64,000 bases of DNA from Rhizobium sp. GN54 (GTDB lineage: Bacteria > Pseudomonadota > Alphaproteobacteria > Rhizobiales > Rhizobiaceae): positions 1 through 64,000 of the forward strand of contig NZ_JAJNCZ010000002.1 in the NCBI RefSeq assembly GCF_021026345.1, written 5' to 3'. Below are positions 41,763-50,118 of this stretch, piece by piece. Positions within the stretch are counted from its first letter, which is position 1. The number at the start of each line of letters is the position of its first letter. The notes beneath the pieces are model-generated. The model saw nothing but the letters and a program-made list of their open reading frames with translations. It searched no databases and had not been told where the DNA came from. The position numbers and the translations under genes were made by a program.

Positions 41763-42578
41763 TCAGGGCGCGGGGGTGGCTTGCGTGCGTCGCTCCGCCC
41801 GCCGGCGCATGACCTCGGCTGCGGTGAGAAGGAGGACGGAGGCGAGGATCATCAGGCTGCCGAGCGCGAGCACGCCGGGCAGCTTCGCGGCGAAGCGGAG
41901 CTGGCCCCAGATATAGACCGGCAGCGTCGGCTCGGTGCCGGAAAGGAAGAAGGCGAGGATGAACTCGTCGAGCGAGATCGTGAAGGTGACGAGCAGGCTG
42001 GAGACGATCGCCGGCGCCACGACCGGCAGGGTGACGCGCCGGAAGGTGCCGATCGCCGTCTCGCCGAGGTCGTAGGAGGCTTCCTCGAGGCTGCGGTCGA
42101 AGCCCTCGAATCCGGAGACGAGCACGGACATGGAATAGGGGATGCAGAAGACGACCTGACCGAGGATGACGGTCACGAGCGACAGTTCCAGCCCCATCTG
42201 CAGAACGATCATCAGGAGCGACACGGCGACGATGATCTCGGGCAAGAACAGCGACGCCATGATCAGGCCCGTGGCGGGGCGCTGGCCGCGGAAGCGGTAG
42301 CGGGTGATGGCGCGGGCGGCGCAGATGCCGAGGATGGTGCTGATCAGCGAGACGCAGACGCCGACGATCAGGCTGTTGCGCGCCGCCTGCAGGAGCACCG
42401 TGTTGCCCCAGAGCGAGGCGTACCACTTGGTCGTGAAGCCGGCGAGCGGCAACGTCGTGGTGGCCGCGTCGTTGAAGGAGAACACCGGCAGGAGCAGGAT
42501 CGGCAGGTAGAGGAAGAGGAAATAGACCGCCACATAGACGGGCAGGAAGGGGAGGAGGCGGAGCCTGTGCAGCAGCAT
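41763..42578 (-). CDS. PotC-like ABC transporter permease
   Basis: 271 residues from ATG 42578, which touches the stop codon of the upstream permease gene (TGATG). Six transmembrane helices; the first spans about residues 10-33. The EAA loop is present: LEEASYDLGETAIGTFRRVTLPVVAP. Inner-membrane partner of the PotB-like protein for uptake of a cationic or amino compound. Confidence 0.92.
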   Translation of the reverse strand: MLLHRLRLLPFLPVYVAVYFLFLYLPILLLPVFSFNDAATTTLPLAGFTTKWYASLWGNTVLLQAARNSLIVGVCVSLISTILGICAARAITRYRFRGQRPATGLIMASLFLPEIIVAVSLLMIVLQMGLELSLVTVILGQVVFCIPYSMSVLVSGFEGFDRSLEEASYDLGETAIGTFRRVTLPVVAPAIVSSLLVTFTISLDEFILAFFLSGTEPTLPVYIWGQLRFAAKLPGVLALGSLMILASVLLLTAAEVMRRRAERRTQATPAP

Positions 42579-43495
42579 CAGCGGATCCTCCGGACGACGA
42601 GGCGCAGGGCCAGCACGACGGCGGCCGCGACGAGGGAGACGAGCACCATGGTGGTGACCGAGAGTGCTGCGCCCAGCGGCCAGTTGGCGCCCTTGCCGAA
42701 CTGCGCCTGGATGGCGGTCGCGATCATCACCCCGTCCTTGCCGCCGACCAGCTTGGGCGTGACATAGTCGCCGACGGTGGGGATCATCACGATCAGGAAG
42801 GCGGAGACGACACCGGGCATGGACAGCGGCAGGGTGACGCGCAGAAAGGCGCGCATCGGCCCGTCGCCGAGATCGCGCGCCGCCTCGATCAGCGAGCGGT
42901 CGATCTTCTGCAGGGAGACGTAGATCGGCAGGATGGCGAAGGCCGCCCAGCTGTGGACGAGGGTGATGACGACGGCATTGGCGTTGTAGAGAAGCGAGGT
43001 GATCGGCTGGTCGATCAGGCCGGCCGACATCAGGCCGGTGTTGAGCACGCCGCCGTAGCCGAGGATCACCTTCCACGACATGACGCGCAGCAGGTAGCTG
43101 GTCCAGCAGGGAATGGTGACCAGGAAGAGCCAGAGGTTCCTGTGCGCCCCGCCATGGAAGGAGATGAACCAGGCGACCGGATAGGAGAAGCCGACGGTGA
43201 TCGCGCTGGTTGCGAGCGAGATCCACAGCGAGCGGATGAACAGGTCGCGGTAGATCGGCTCGGTCAGGGCCTGGCGATAGTTCTCCAGGGTGAAGGAGCG
43301 GTCGATTTCGAGGTAGTTCTGCGTCCAGAAACTGTAGGCGACGACGAGCGTGACCGGGACGAGCAGCAGCGCGAGCGCATAGAGGAGGGTCGGCGAGATC
43401 ATCGCCAGACCGCGGGCCTCCTCGCTGCGCATCCACCGGCCGCGAGCCGCAGGCTTGACCGCTCCCGGCGACGAGTCGATCGCCACGGAACTCAT
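42578..43495 (-). CDS. PotB-like ABC transporter permease
   Basis: 305 residues from ATG 43495. About 30 cytosolic residues precede the first helix (MISPTLLYALALLLVPVTLVV). The EAA loop reads IEAARDLGDGPMRAFLRVTLPLSMP. First gene of the transporter operon, starting about 165 bp from the operator at 43659-43675 it shares with the divergent aminotransferase gene. The binding protein gene is in a separate unit (38200), so transporter assembly depends on coordinated control of two promoters. Confidence 0.92.
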   Translation of the reverse strand: MSSVAIDSSPGAVKPAARGRWMRSEEARGLAMISPTLLYALALLLVPVTLVVAYSFWTQNYLEIDRSFTLENYRQALTEPIYRDLFIRSLWISLATSAITVGFSYPVAWFISFHGGAHRNLWLFLVTIPCWTSYLLRVMSWKVILGYGGVLNTGLMSAGLIDQPITSLLYNANAVVITLVHSWAAFAILPIYVSLQKIDRSLIEAARDLGDGPMRAFLRVTLPLSMPGVVSAFLIVMIPTVGDYVTPKLVGGKDGVMIATAIQAQFGKGANWPLGAALSVTTMVLVSLVAAAVVLALRLVVRRIR

Positions 43496-43658
43496 GGTTT
43501 CGCTCGTTTCGCGCGCTGATCGTGGCGAACCGGTGCGGGACAGCGCCCGCTCCCCTGCATTTGCGACATCGCGACCGCCTTTTCGGCTCGTTGCTGTTCC
43601 CGGATTGAAGATGAGCGCAAACCGGCATTGAAATCAAGCGGTTTTTCTGAGATATTGA

Positions 43659-43675
43659 TTGAACGAACATTCAAT
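43659..43675. promoter_or_regulatory. BetI-type operator, copy 2
   Basis: TTGAACGAACATTCAAT, in a wider ATTGATTGAACG...TTCAATATA context. Matches the sites at 36558 and 46526. It lies between the divergent permease and aminotransferase genes. The ATTGAT...TTCAATATA frame resembles, from memory, the bet operator bound by enterobacterial BetI. Confidence 0.7.
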
Positions 43676-43680
43676 ATATT

Positions 43681-43703
43681 ATTGAAACTCGTTTTGTTTC
43701 AAT
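43681..43703. promoter_or_regulatory. Second inverted repeat beside operator copy 2
   Basis: ATTGAAAC-TCGTTTT-GTTTCAAT, perfect 8-bp arms with a 7-bp spacer, 5 bp beyond the BetI-type site and 46 bp before the aminotransferase start codon. It shares the ATTGAA half-site and may be an auxiliary regulator site or a second regulator's operator. Confidence 0.5.
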
Positions 43704-43749
43704 ATGTTGAATGCCTGAGTATACTGTCAATATTGGTCCGGAGTGGGGA

Positions 43750-45174
43750 ATGGCTGCGATACCGAAGACGATCCTGGAAGCCGGCTCTGCAGGCGAAGAG
43801 GCAAAGGACGAACTGACCCGCCTTGCCGAGGGGCACCTCGTGCAGCCCTGGCCGGTATCGGGATCGATCGGGGCGGAAGCGCGCGGGCGGCTCGAGGCCG
43901 GCGAGGGGATCTACGTCACCGACGCGGCGGGCCGCAGGCTGATCGACGGACCGGCGGGCATGTGGTGCGTCAATGCCGGCCACCGGCGCCGGGAACTCGC
44001 CGACGTCATGGCCGCGCAGGCGATGGAGCTCTCCTACAACTCGCCCTGGTACACGACGAACGCGCCCTCTGCGATCCTGTCGAAGCGGCTCGCCGATCAT
44101 GCGCCGCAGGGCGTCGACCACGTGTTCTACACGACCGGCGGCTCGTCGGCCGTCGAGACGGCGCTGCGCTTCATGCAGTTCGCCAACAACGTCAAGGGAC
44201 GGGGGGAGAAGAAGCTGATCGTCTCCCGCCAGGGCGGCTATCATGGCTCGACCTATCTGTCGGCCTCGCTGAACGGCCGTCCGCGCGACCACGACTGGAT
44301 GGACAGCGCCGGCGAGCAGGTGGTCAAGCTCACCTGCCCGAACCCGTTCCGCCGGCCCGACGGCGTCGGGGCGGCGGAGTTCTGCGACTATCTCGTCGCC
44401 GAGTTCCGCACTCTCATCGAGACGGCCGGGGCCGAGCGCATCGGCGCCTTCGTCGCCGAACCGGTCATGGCCTCGGGCGGCGTCATCGTGCCGCCGGACG
44501 GCTATCTCTTGCGGATGCGCGAACTCTGCCGGGAACACGATATCCTCTTCATCGCCGACGAGGTGGTGACGGCCTTCGGGCGGCTCGGGCAGGTGTTCGC
44601 CTCCGAAGACGTGTTCGGGCTCGACCCGGACATGATCACCTTCGCCAAGGGCGTCACCTCGGGCTACTTCCCGCTCGGCGGGGTGATGATCGCAGGGCGG
44701 CTCCTGGAGGAACTGCGCCGCTCCAACCACTCCGAGGCGATGTTCGCGCACGGGCTGACCTATTCCAGCCATCCGGTCGGCTGCGCGGTGGCCCTGAAGA
44801 ACCTCGACATCCTCGAAGATGGCCTGCTGGAGCATGCCCGCGCCGTCTCCGCCCACTTCCAGTCGCGGCTGAAGGCGCTGGAGGACCTGCCGCTCGTCGG
44901 CGAGGTGCGCGGCATGGGGCTGATGGCCTGCGTCGAATGCGTGGCCGACCGGGTCAGCAACAATCCGCTGACGCTCGACCTGGAGGTGGGCAAGCGCATC
45001 GACGGGCACTGCCAGGAACTGGGGCTGCTGGTGCGGCCGCTGATCAACATGTGCGTGATGTCGCCGCCGCTGACGATCACGCAGGCCCAGATCGACGACA
45101 TGGCCGACATCCTGCGCCGCGGCATCGAACTGACGATGGACGATCTTGTGCGGGAGCGGCTCTGGAAGGGTTGA
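43750..45174 (+). CDS. Class III (omega-)aminotransferase
   Basis: 474 residues from ATG 43750, with GGAG 6 bp upstream; an earlier in-frame ATG at 43711 lies inside the operator region and lacks a ribosome site. Fold type I PLP enzyme: YTTGGSSAVETALRFMQF, IADEVVTAFGRLG with Asp270 contacting the pyridine nitrogen, and the Schiff-base lysine Lys300 in TFAKGVTSGYFPLGG. The sequence falls with putrescine/beta-alanine:pyruvate-type omega-transaminases. It probably transfers the terminal amino group of the imported amine or of a breakdown product to an oxo-acid. Monocistronic, divergent from the transporter operon. Confidence 0.9.
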   Translation: MAAIPKTILEAGSAGEEAKDELTRLAEGHLVQPWPVSGSIGAEARGRLEAGEGIYVTDAAGRRLIDGPAGMWCVNAGHRRRELADVMAAQAMELSYNSPWYTTNAPSAILSKRLADHAPQGVDHVFYTTGGSSAVETALRFMQFANNVKGRGEKKLIVSRQGGYHGSTYLSASLNGRPRDHDWMDSAGEQVVKLTCPNPFRRPDGVGAAEFCDYLVAEFRTLIETAGAERIGAFVAEPVMASGGVIVPPDGYLLRMRELCREHDILFIADEVVTAFGRLGQVFASEDVFGLDPDMITFAKGVTSGYFPLGGVMIAGRLLEELRRSNHSEAMFAHGLTYSSHPVGCAVALKNLDILEDGLLEHARAVSAHFQSRLKALEDLPLVGEVRGMGLMACVECVADRVSNNPLTLDLEVGKRIDGHCQELGLLVRPLINMCVMSPPLTITQAQIDDMADILRRGIELTMDDLVRERLWKG

Positions 45175-45319
45175 GGCGGGGGCCTCCGGGGGCGGGCGAT
45201 GATCCTCGGATCAGGCGTCCTGGCCGCAAGGCCATGTCGTCGCCCGCTCCCGTTGTCTGTCCGGGTGGACTTGCTGCGCCGTCCGCGCCCCGCTCGCTCG
45301 AAGCGGCGATCGTTGCCGC

Positions 45320-46510
45320 TCACCGCATCCCGGCATTCACCGCCGCCATGCCGCCTTCCTCCGGGGCCTCGGCAAGGGTCATCACCGGCAGGACCTTGCG
45401 CAGGTGATCGTGGTGGGTGCGCACGCCGTATTCGAGGTCGGAGAGGTAGAAGCCGGCGAAGGCGGCAGACGTCATTGCCTCGTTGGACCAGATCGTCAGT
45501 TGCACGTCCTCGGCCTGGGTGTCGCGATCGATGCGGGCGGCGAGGTAGCGGGCGGCGGCCTGCTCGCGGGTCTCGTCGCGGTAGCGGTAGACGGCGCCGC
45601 GCAGCATGGTGCGGCCGACCGCGAGCGGGAATTCCTGGTAGAACTGCAGGCTCTCCGGCGTCACCGCAATCACCGCGTTCGGGAACAGGCCGAAATAGAT
45701 CCACGCCTTGCGCAGGTGCGCGGGCAGGGCGGTGTTTTCGGGCGCGATCTTGACGTAGCGTCCGACGCTCCAGCGGCGGCCGGCATGCGGGTTGAAGGTC
45801 GCGAAGGACCGGCAGAGCCCGTCGACGAAGGGCTCGTCGTAGTAGGTTGAGCCGTAGAGATCCTGCAGCGCCGGATGGGCCATGGCCACGTGGTAGCCTT
45901 CGTTGTCGACGTCGCGCACCGATTTCCAGTTGACCGGCGTCTCCTGCGTGTGGATCTCCCCGACCGGCACCATTTCGGCCGGGCGGTAGTGGGAGAGTTC
46001 GGCCTCGAACGGGCGCATCATCTCGGCGACGGAGGGCTGCGGCCCGGGGGCGAAGCGGATGAAGACGAAGCCCTGCCACACCTCGCATTCGATCGTCTTC
46101 AGCGCGAATTCGTTCTTGTCCATCGGCGGGAAGGAGCGGGGGCGGGCAGCGCCCCTAAGCGTTCCGTCAAGATTGTAGACCCAGCCGTGGAAGGGACAGA
46201 CGAGCGCGTTGCGACAGGTGCCGCTCCCGTCGGCGACGAGCCGCGAGCCGCGGTGGCGGCAGATATTGTGGAAGGCCTTCACCGCGCCTTCCTGGTCGCG
46301 CAGGACCAGAGCCCGCTCGCCGACGATGTCGAGGGTGATGTAGTTGCCGGCCTCCGGAATGTCGGAGACGTGGCAGGCGATCTGCCAGTGCTCGCGGAAG
46401 ACATGCTGCTTTTCCAGCTCCAGCAGGGCGGCGCTGTGGTAGCACCAGCCGGGCAGTCCGCTGCGATCCCAGTCGTTCGGAATGGAGATGTCACGGATCA
46501 CCTCGTTCAT
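45320..46510 (-). CDS. Rieske non-heme iron oxygenase, alpha subunit (N-demethylase type)
   Basis: 396 residues from ATG 46510 (GGGGAAG upstream). Upstream in-frame ATGs overlap the operator and are rejected. The Rieske [2Fe-2S] site is C84xH86 (ICRHRGS) with C105xxH108 (CPFHGW). The mononuclear iron site is H207 and H212 in DNEGYHVAMAHPAL. This arrangement is that of glycine betaine, carnitine and stachydrine monooxygenases, which remove methyl groups or cleave quaternary amines. No reductase or ferredoxin gene is adjacent, so electrons must come from a distant partner. Controlled by the operator at 46526-46544. Confidence 0.9.
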   Translation of the reverse strand: MNEVIRDISIPNDWDRSGLPGWCYHSAALLELEKQHVFREHWQIACHVSDIPEAGNYITLDIVGERALVLRDQEGAVKAFHNICRHRGSRLVADGSGTCRNALVCPFHGWVYNLDGTLRGAARPRSFPPMDKNEFALKTIECEVWQGFVFIRFAPGPQPSVAEMMRPFEAELSHYRPAEMVPVGEIHTQETPVNWKSVRDVDNEGYHVAMAHPALQDLYGSTYYDEPFVDGLCRSFATFNPHAGRRWSVGRYVKIAPENTALPAHLRKAWIYFGLFPNAVIAVTPESLQFYQEFPLAVGRTMLRGAVYRYRDETREQAAARYLAARIDRDTQAEDVQLTIWSNEAMTSAAFAGFYLSDLEYGVRTHHDHLRKVLPVMTLAEAPEEGGMAAVNAGMR

Positions 46511-46525
46511 GGTCTTCCCCATATT

Positions 46526-46544
46526 TTGCTGAACGTTCATTCAA
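46526..46544. promoter_or_regulatory. BetI-type operator, copy 3 (Rieske gene)
   Basis: On the minus strand TTGAATGAACGTTCAGCAA, centred on the perfect palindrome TGAACGTTCA. It shares TTGAAYGAAYRTTCAGCAA with copy 1 over all 19 positions. It ends 16 bp before the Rieske start codon, where it would block transcription initiation. Confidence 0.7.
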
Positions 46545-46680
46545 TTAAAGCACGTTTTCATAAGCAGAGGAATAGGTTGCGGGCCTCTCGGAGGAATTTC
46601 CGGCCGATGCGGCAGGTCGTGGCCCGGCCGGCCGGGGCCTGCCGGCGCCTGTCCGTGCGCCCGGCGGACCCGGCGAGTCC

Positions 46681-47478
46681 CTACCGGTCGAGTTCGGGAT
46701 AGGTGCGGTCGAAGCCGGGCCGGAGCTTCTCGCCGATCATGCAATCGGCATCGCCGGCGACGGGGATGACGGTTGCCGGCGGCCGGTTGCCGCTGACCTC
46801 GAGGATCAGCTTGCGGCGGATCGCGATCGCGAAATCCTCGGGCTCCTGCACCGAGACGACGAAGGCGCCGGGGCCGCCGATGACGCAATCGGCATAGTAG
46901 CGGTCGAGCGGGCCGTAGGCGGCCGATGGGCGGATCATGATCGCGAGCCCGTTGACGACGATGCCGAGCGCGGTCGCGGCGTCGCGCGCCGGCGTGACGG
47001 GGGCGCCGTAATTGTTCGGACCGTCTCCGGACACGTCGATCACCCGGCGGGTGCCGGCATAGCCGTTGCCGGCGAAGAGGGTCGAGCCATAGGCGATGGC
47101 CGCCGAGAGGGAAGTGCCGCGCATGGAGGCGAAGGGCCGTTCCTTGATCATCCGGGCAAAGCGCTCGGCGTCGGCCGCCGTCTCGATCAGCATCCACGGC
47201 ATCTGGGAATTCTTGCTGATCGTGCCGCCCCATTCGAAATAGCTGATAGCGATGCGCCCTTGGAATCCCTCGCGGACCGCGGACAAAAATTCCGGGTGCA
47301 TCAGCGCCGACACGTAGCCGGCGCGCTGGATCTGCGCCTCCTCCAGGTCCATCGAGCCGGACACGTCGACGGCGAGGACCAGTTCGAGATCGACACTGGT
47401 GCCGGCTTCGGCGGCGACGCCGGTCGGCTCGCCATAGGCGGTGATGCTCAGGAGCGTGGCGAGTGCGGCAGCCAGCAT
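46681..47478 (-). CDS. DUF1194 / VWA-domain secreted protein
   Basis: 265 residues from ATG 47478, with GGAGG 8 bp upstream. N-terminal signal MLAAALATLLSITAYGEPTGVAAEA suggests export to the periplasm. LELVLAVDVSGSMDLEEAQIQ gives the DxSxS metal-ion-dependent adhesion site of von Willebrand A domains. RVIDVSGDGPNNYG is the second MIDAS-region strand. DUF1194 proteins are frequent in Rhizobiales, with no settled role; ligand or metal-dependent protein binding is likely. Monocistronic; divergent from the DUF1772 gene. Confidence 0.88.
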   Translation of the reverse strand: MLAAALATLLSITAYGEPTGVAAEAGTSVDLELVLAVDVSGSMDLEEAQIQRAGYVSALMHPEFLSAVREGFQGRIAISYFEWGGTISKNSQMPWMLIETAADAERFARMIKERPFASMRGTSLSAAIAYGSTLFAGNGYAGTRRVIDVSGDGPNNYGAPVTPARDAATALGIVVNGLAIMIRPSAAYGPLDRYYADCVIGGPGAFVVSVQEPEDFAIAIRRKLILEVSGNRPPATVIPVAGDADCMIGEKLRPGFDRTYPELDR

Positions 47479-47707
47479 GCAGCATTCCCTCCTTCGGACG
47501 TGTTCGCAGGCGCCCGGTGGGGCGAAAACGAAACCGGCAGGAAATGCGCGACACATCGTCCTGCGTCAGCCATATCTTGCGGAACTGTAACACGGCCCGG
47601 TGTCCCGGCAGAATCGCAATTGCGTTCAACTCTCGGTGATGCGATCCCTATGCGCCGGAACCGACGGTTCGCCGCGCGGACCCGCAAGCCGAAACGAGGA
47701 GACGCCA

Positions 47708-48196
47708 ATGGCATCGGTACTGATCTATCTCGTCCTGATCGCGTCGGTCGGCGCCGGCCTGAACGCCGGCCTGTTCTTCATCTTCTCCGTCTGCATCATG
47801 GCCGCACTCGCGCGCCTGCCGGTGCCGGACGGCATCACGGCCATGAACGCGATCAACGAGGTCATCCAGAGCCCGCTGTTCTTCATCGTCTTCCTCGGCA
47901 CGGCGGTCGTGGCGCTCGCCGTCATCGTCATCGCCTTCCTGCAGGGCACGCCGGGAAGCGGGCTCGCCATGGCGGCGGCGCTCGTCTTCCTCGCGGGCAC
48001 GATCGGTGTGACGATCGTCGTGAATGTGCCGATGAACGATGCGTTGGCCGCCGCAGCGCCGGAGAGCGCCGAGGCGGCCGCGCTCTGGGGCGGCTACCTT
48101 GCGACCTGGACCGCCTGGAACCACGTGCGCACGGCGACCTCGCTCGCAAGCCTCGTTCTGTTCGTGCTCGCCTACGGACGGATGGCGGGCGCCTGA
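47708..48196 (+). CDS. DUF1772 family membrane protein
   Basis: 162 residues from ATG 47708 (GAGGAG 7 bp upstream). Four hydrophobic segments: YLVLIASVGAGLNAGLFFIF, FFIVFLGTAVVALAVIVIAF, MAAALVFLAGTIGVTIVVNV and a C-terminal SLASLVLFVLAYG. The segment NVPMNDALAAA and the later WTAWNHVRT are typical DUF1772 signatures. The family includes anthrone-oxygenase-like proteins, but most members have no known function. Inner membrane. It converges with the GH32 gene. Confidence 0.88.
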   Translation: MASVLIYLVLIASVGAGLNAGLFFIFSVCIMAALARLPVPDGITAMNAINEVIQSPLFFIVFLGTAVVALAVIVIAFLQGTPGSGLAMAAALVFLAGTIGVTIVVNVPMNDALAAAAPESAEAAALWGGYLATWTAWNHVRTATSLASLVLFVLAYGRMAGA

Positions 48197-48230
48197 CAGC
48201 CGGCCGGATGCGAGAACAGTTGCCACCGCC

Positions 48231-49940
48231 TCAAGGCTTGAGCGCCCAGACCGTCGCCTGCGCGACGGCGCCTGCGGCCGCCGTCATCCGGGCCGAACGG
48301 ATCGGCTTGAAGCCGTCGATGCGCTTGGTGCCGGTCCAGCGGCCGCGGTCGGCGAAGACCTCGATCGAACCGTAGTCGAGAAAGATGCGCACCCGGCGCG
48401 GGTTTGCGCCGCGGGCGACGTAGTGCGGCGACGGCGGCTGCCCCGGCCGTTCGTAGCGGATGCCGAGACCGTGCTGGTCGCGGAACACGGCGATCTCGGC
48501 GTCGGGATGGTCGAGCGCCAGCTCGAACGCCGTGCCCGGCTCGGCGAGATCGAACAGGATCTCGACGGCGCCGCCGTCGAAGGTCACCGTTTCGCCGGCC
48601 GAAAGCCGCGTCCGGTCGAGGATGCGCGCGCGCAGGCTTTCGGCCGCGCCGATCGGCGGCGTCAGCAGCTTGCCGTCGACGAGGTGCAGCGCGCGCGGCA
48701 AGGTCATGGCGGTCGGGAAGTCGATGTCCGGGTCCGCGTCGGCCCAGTTGGCGAGCCAGCCGATTCCCACCACGCGGTCGCCGTCGAGGAAGGCCTGGAA
48801 GGCGTAATTGTCGGTGCCGAAGTCGAGTTCCTGGCCGAACTCCTTGGAGAAGTGGCGGCCGTCGAACCAGCCGACGTCGGCCATCGTCAGGTTCTGCCGG
48901 CCGGTCGCCTCGTCGCGGCTGTGCATCAGCCCGTAGATCAGCACCCAGCGGGTCGAGGGGCTGGTCGCCGGTCCGTCCAGGGGCAGCAGGCAGGGGCATT
49001 CGATTGCGGTGGTGCGATAGCGCTCCTCCACCAGCAGCTTGCCGAGATAGGTCCAGCCGGCCGCGGCGGTCGGGTCGTGCGTCTCGTAGAGCAGGATCAC
49101 GCCGCCGTCGTCGCTCTGGCTGCCGAGCAGCATCTTCCACAAGCCGTCCGGTCCGCGGAAGACATAGGGGTCGCGGAAATCGAGCGTCAGCCCCTGGCCG
49201 GTCGGCCGGCTCGGCAGGATCACCTCGGCCTGTCCGGCGGTGATCAGGTCGGAGGAAGTGGCCGTCAGCTGGATCTGCTGCTCGGGCTGGCGGTCGGCCA
49301 CCTGCTCGGTGAAGAAGACGCGGATGCCGGGGCCGTCGACCAGCGGGATGGTGGTGCCGGAAAAGGCGCCGCCGCGCTTGTCGGGCCGGACCATCAGGTC
49401 CTCGGAGGGAAAGAGGAAGATCGGCAGGTGGCGCCAGCGCAGGTAGTCGGAAGAGACCGCATGGCCCCAGTGCATCGTGTTCCAGCGCAACCCGTGCGAA
49501 TAGTGCTGGTAGAAGAGATGCGGCCGGCCGTCGAAGCGGCCAAAGCCGTTCGGGTCGTTCATCCAGCCGAAGGGCGGGCGGAAGTGATAGCCGCCGGGAA
49601 GGTCCGGAGGGGCGTTGTTCTTGCTGGTATGGACGACGGTGATGCCGGTCTCCAGCACGTCGGCGGCGGTGAACCAGTAGATCACCGAGACGGCCGTCGT
49701 CGCCGTGTCGTAACTCACCTCCACCGGGCCACCGCCGAAGACCTGGTAGAGCCTGAGGCCATATTCCTCGGCGTTCGCGCTCGCCACCTCGCCGAACTTG
49801 CCGCGCGTATTGGAGAAGGAGACCGAGCCCATGCCGCCCGGCTCGACGGCCTTCAGCCAGATGTGGAAGGTGGCGTTGACCGGAAGGTCGACCGCAAGGG
49901 TGCGGATGGTGTCGGTTTCGGCGGGTGTCCGGTCGTTCAT
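48231..49940 (-). CDS. Glycoside hydrolase family 32 (fructosidase/sucrose hydrolase)
   Basis: 569 residues from ATG 49940; upstream in-frame ATGs at 49964 and 49976 are possible but have no ribosome site. After an atypical N-terminal beta-rich region of about 125 residues, the GH32 propeller begins with HFRPPFGWMNDPNGFGRFDG (Asp nucleophile in WMNDPNG). It continues with LDFRDPYVFRGPDG (transition-state stabiliser Asp in RDPY) and ECPCLLPL (acid/base Glu). The C-terminal beta-sandwich contains RVRIFLDYGSIEVFADRG. It hydrolyses sucrose, sucrose-6-phosphate or fructans. No signal peptide, so probably cytosolic. No sugar transporter or regulator is adjacent. The extra N-terminal region is unusual and may bind carbohydrate. 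Confidence 0.9.
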   Translation of the reverse strand: MNDRTPAETDTIRTLAVDLPVNATFHIWLKAVEPGGMGSVSFSNTRGKFGEVASANAEEYGLRLYQVFGGGPVEVSYDTATTAVSVIYWFTAADVLETGITVVHTSKNNAPPDLPGGYHFRPPFGWMNDPNGFGRFDGRPHLFYQHYSHGLRWNTMHWGHAVSSDYLRWRHLPIFLFPSEDLMVRPDKRGGAFSGTTIPLVDGPGIRVFFTEQVADRQPEQQIQLTATSSDLITAGQAEVILPSRPTGQGLTLDFRDPYVFRGPDGLWKMLLGSQSDDGGVILLYETHDPTAAAGWTYLGKLLVEERYRTTAIECPCLLPLDGPATSPSTRWVLIYGLMHSRDEATGRQNLTMADVGWFDGRHFSKEFGQELDFGTDNYAFQAFLDGDRVVGIGWLANWADADPDIDFPTAMTLPRALHLVDGKLLTPPIGAAESLRARILDRTRLSAGETVTFDGGAVEILFDLAEPGTAFELALDHPDAEIAVFRDQHGLGIRYERPGQPPSPHYVARGANPRRVRIFLDYGSIEVFADRGRWTGTKRIDGFKPIRSARMTAAAGAVAQATVWALKP

Positions 49941-50118
49941 CGCATTCTCTCTCGTCTGGTTCATGGGACAAGACATAGAAGCGCAAGGCGAAACGGAAAC
50001 CCCGAAGCCGGCAGGGCGGGCTGCGACCGGGTCCGTTCACGCAGAAACGCCGCCCGGTCGGGCGGCGTCGGCTGTCAAGGATCCATGGGTGCCCGGGCAA
50101 CCGGTCGGGACCTGGTCT

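Noticed and set aside
43617-43646. AAACCG...CGGTTTTT as an intrinsic terminator
   Set aside because: Only 6-bp arms and a 16-nt loop between divergent genes with nothing to terminate; probably chance.
42579-43670. Fusion of the PotC-like permease to a long upstream frame
   Set aside because: The upstream part is out-of-phase with the PotB-like gene; the PotC homology begins at ATG 42578.
45221-45234. TGGCC-GCAA-GGCCA hairpin after the aminotransferase gene as a terminator
   Set aside because: Stem is only 5 bp and no T-run follows; too weak to list as a feature.
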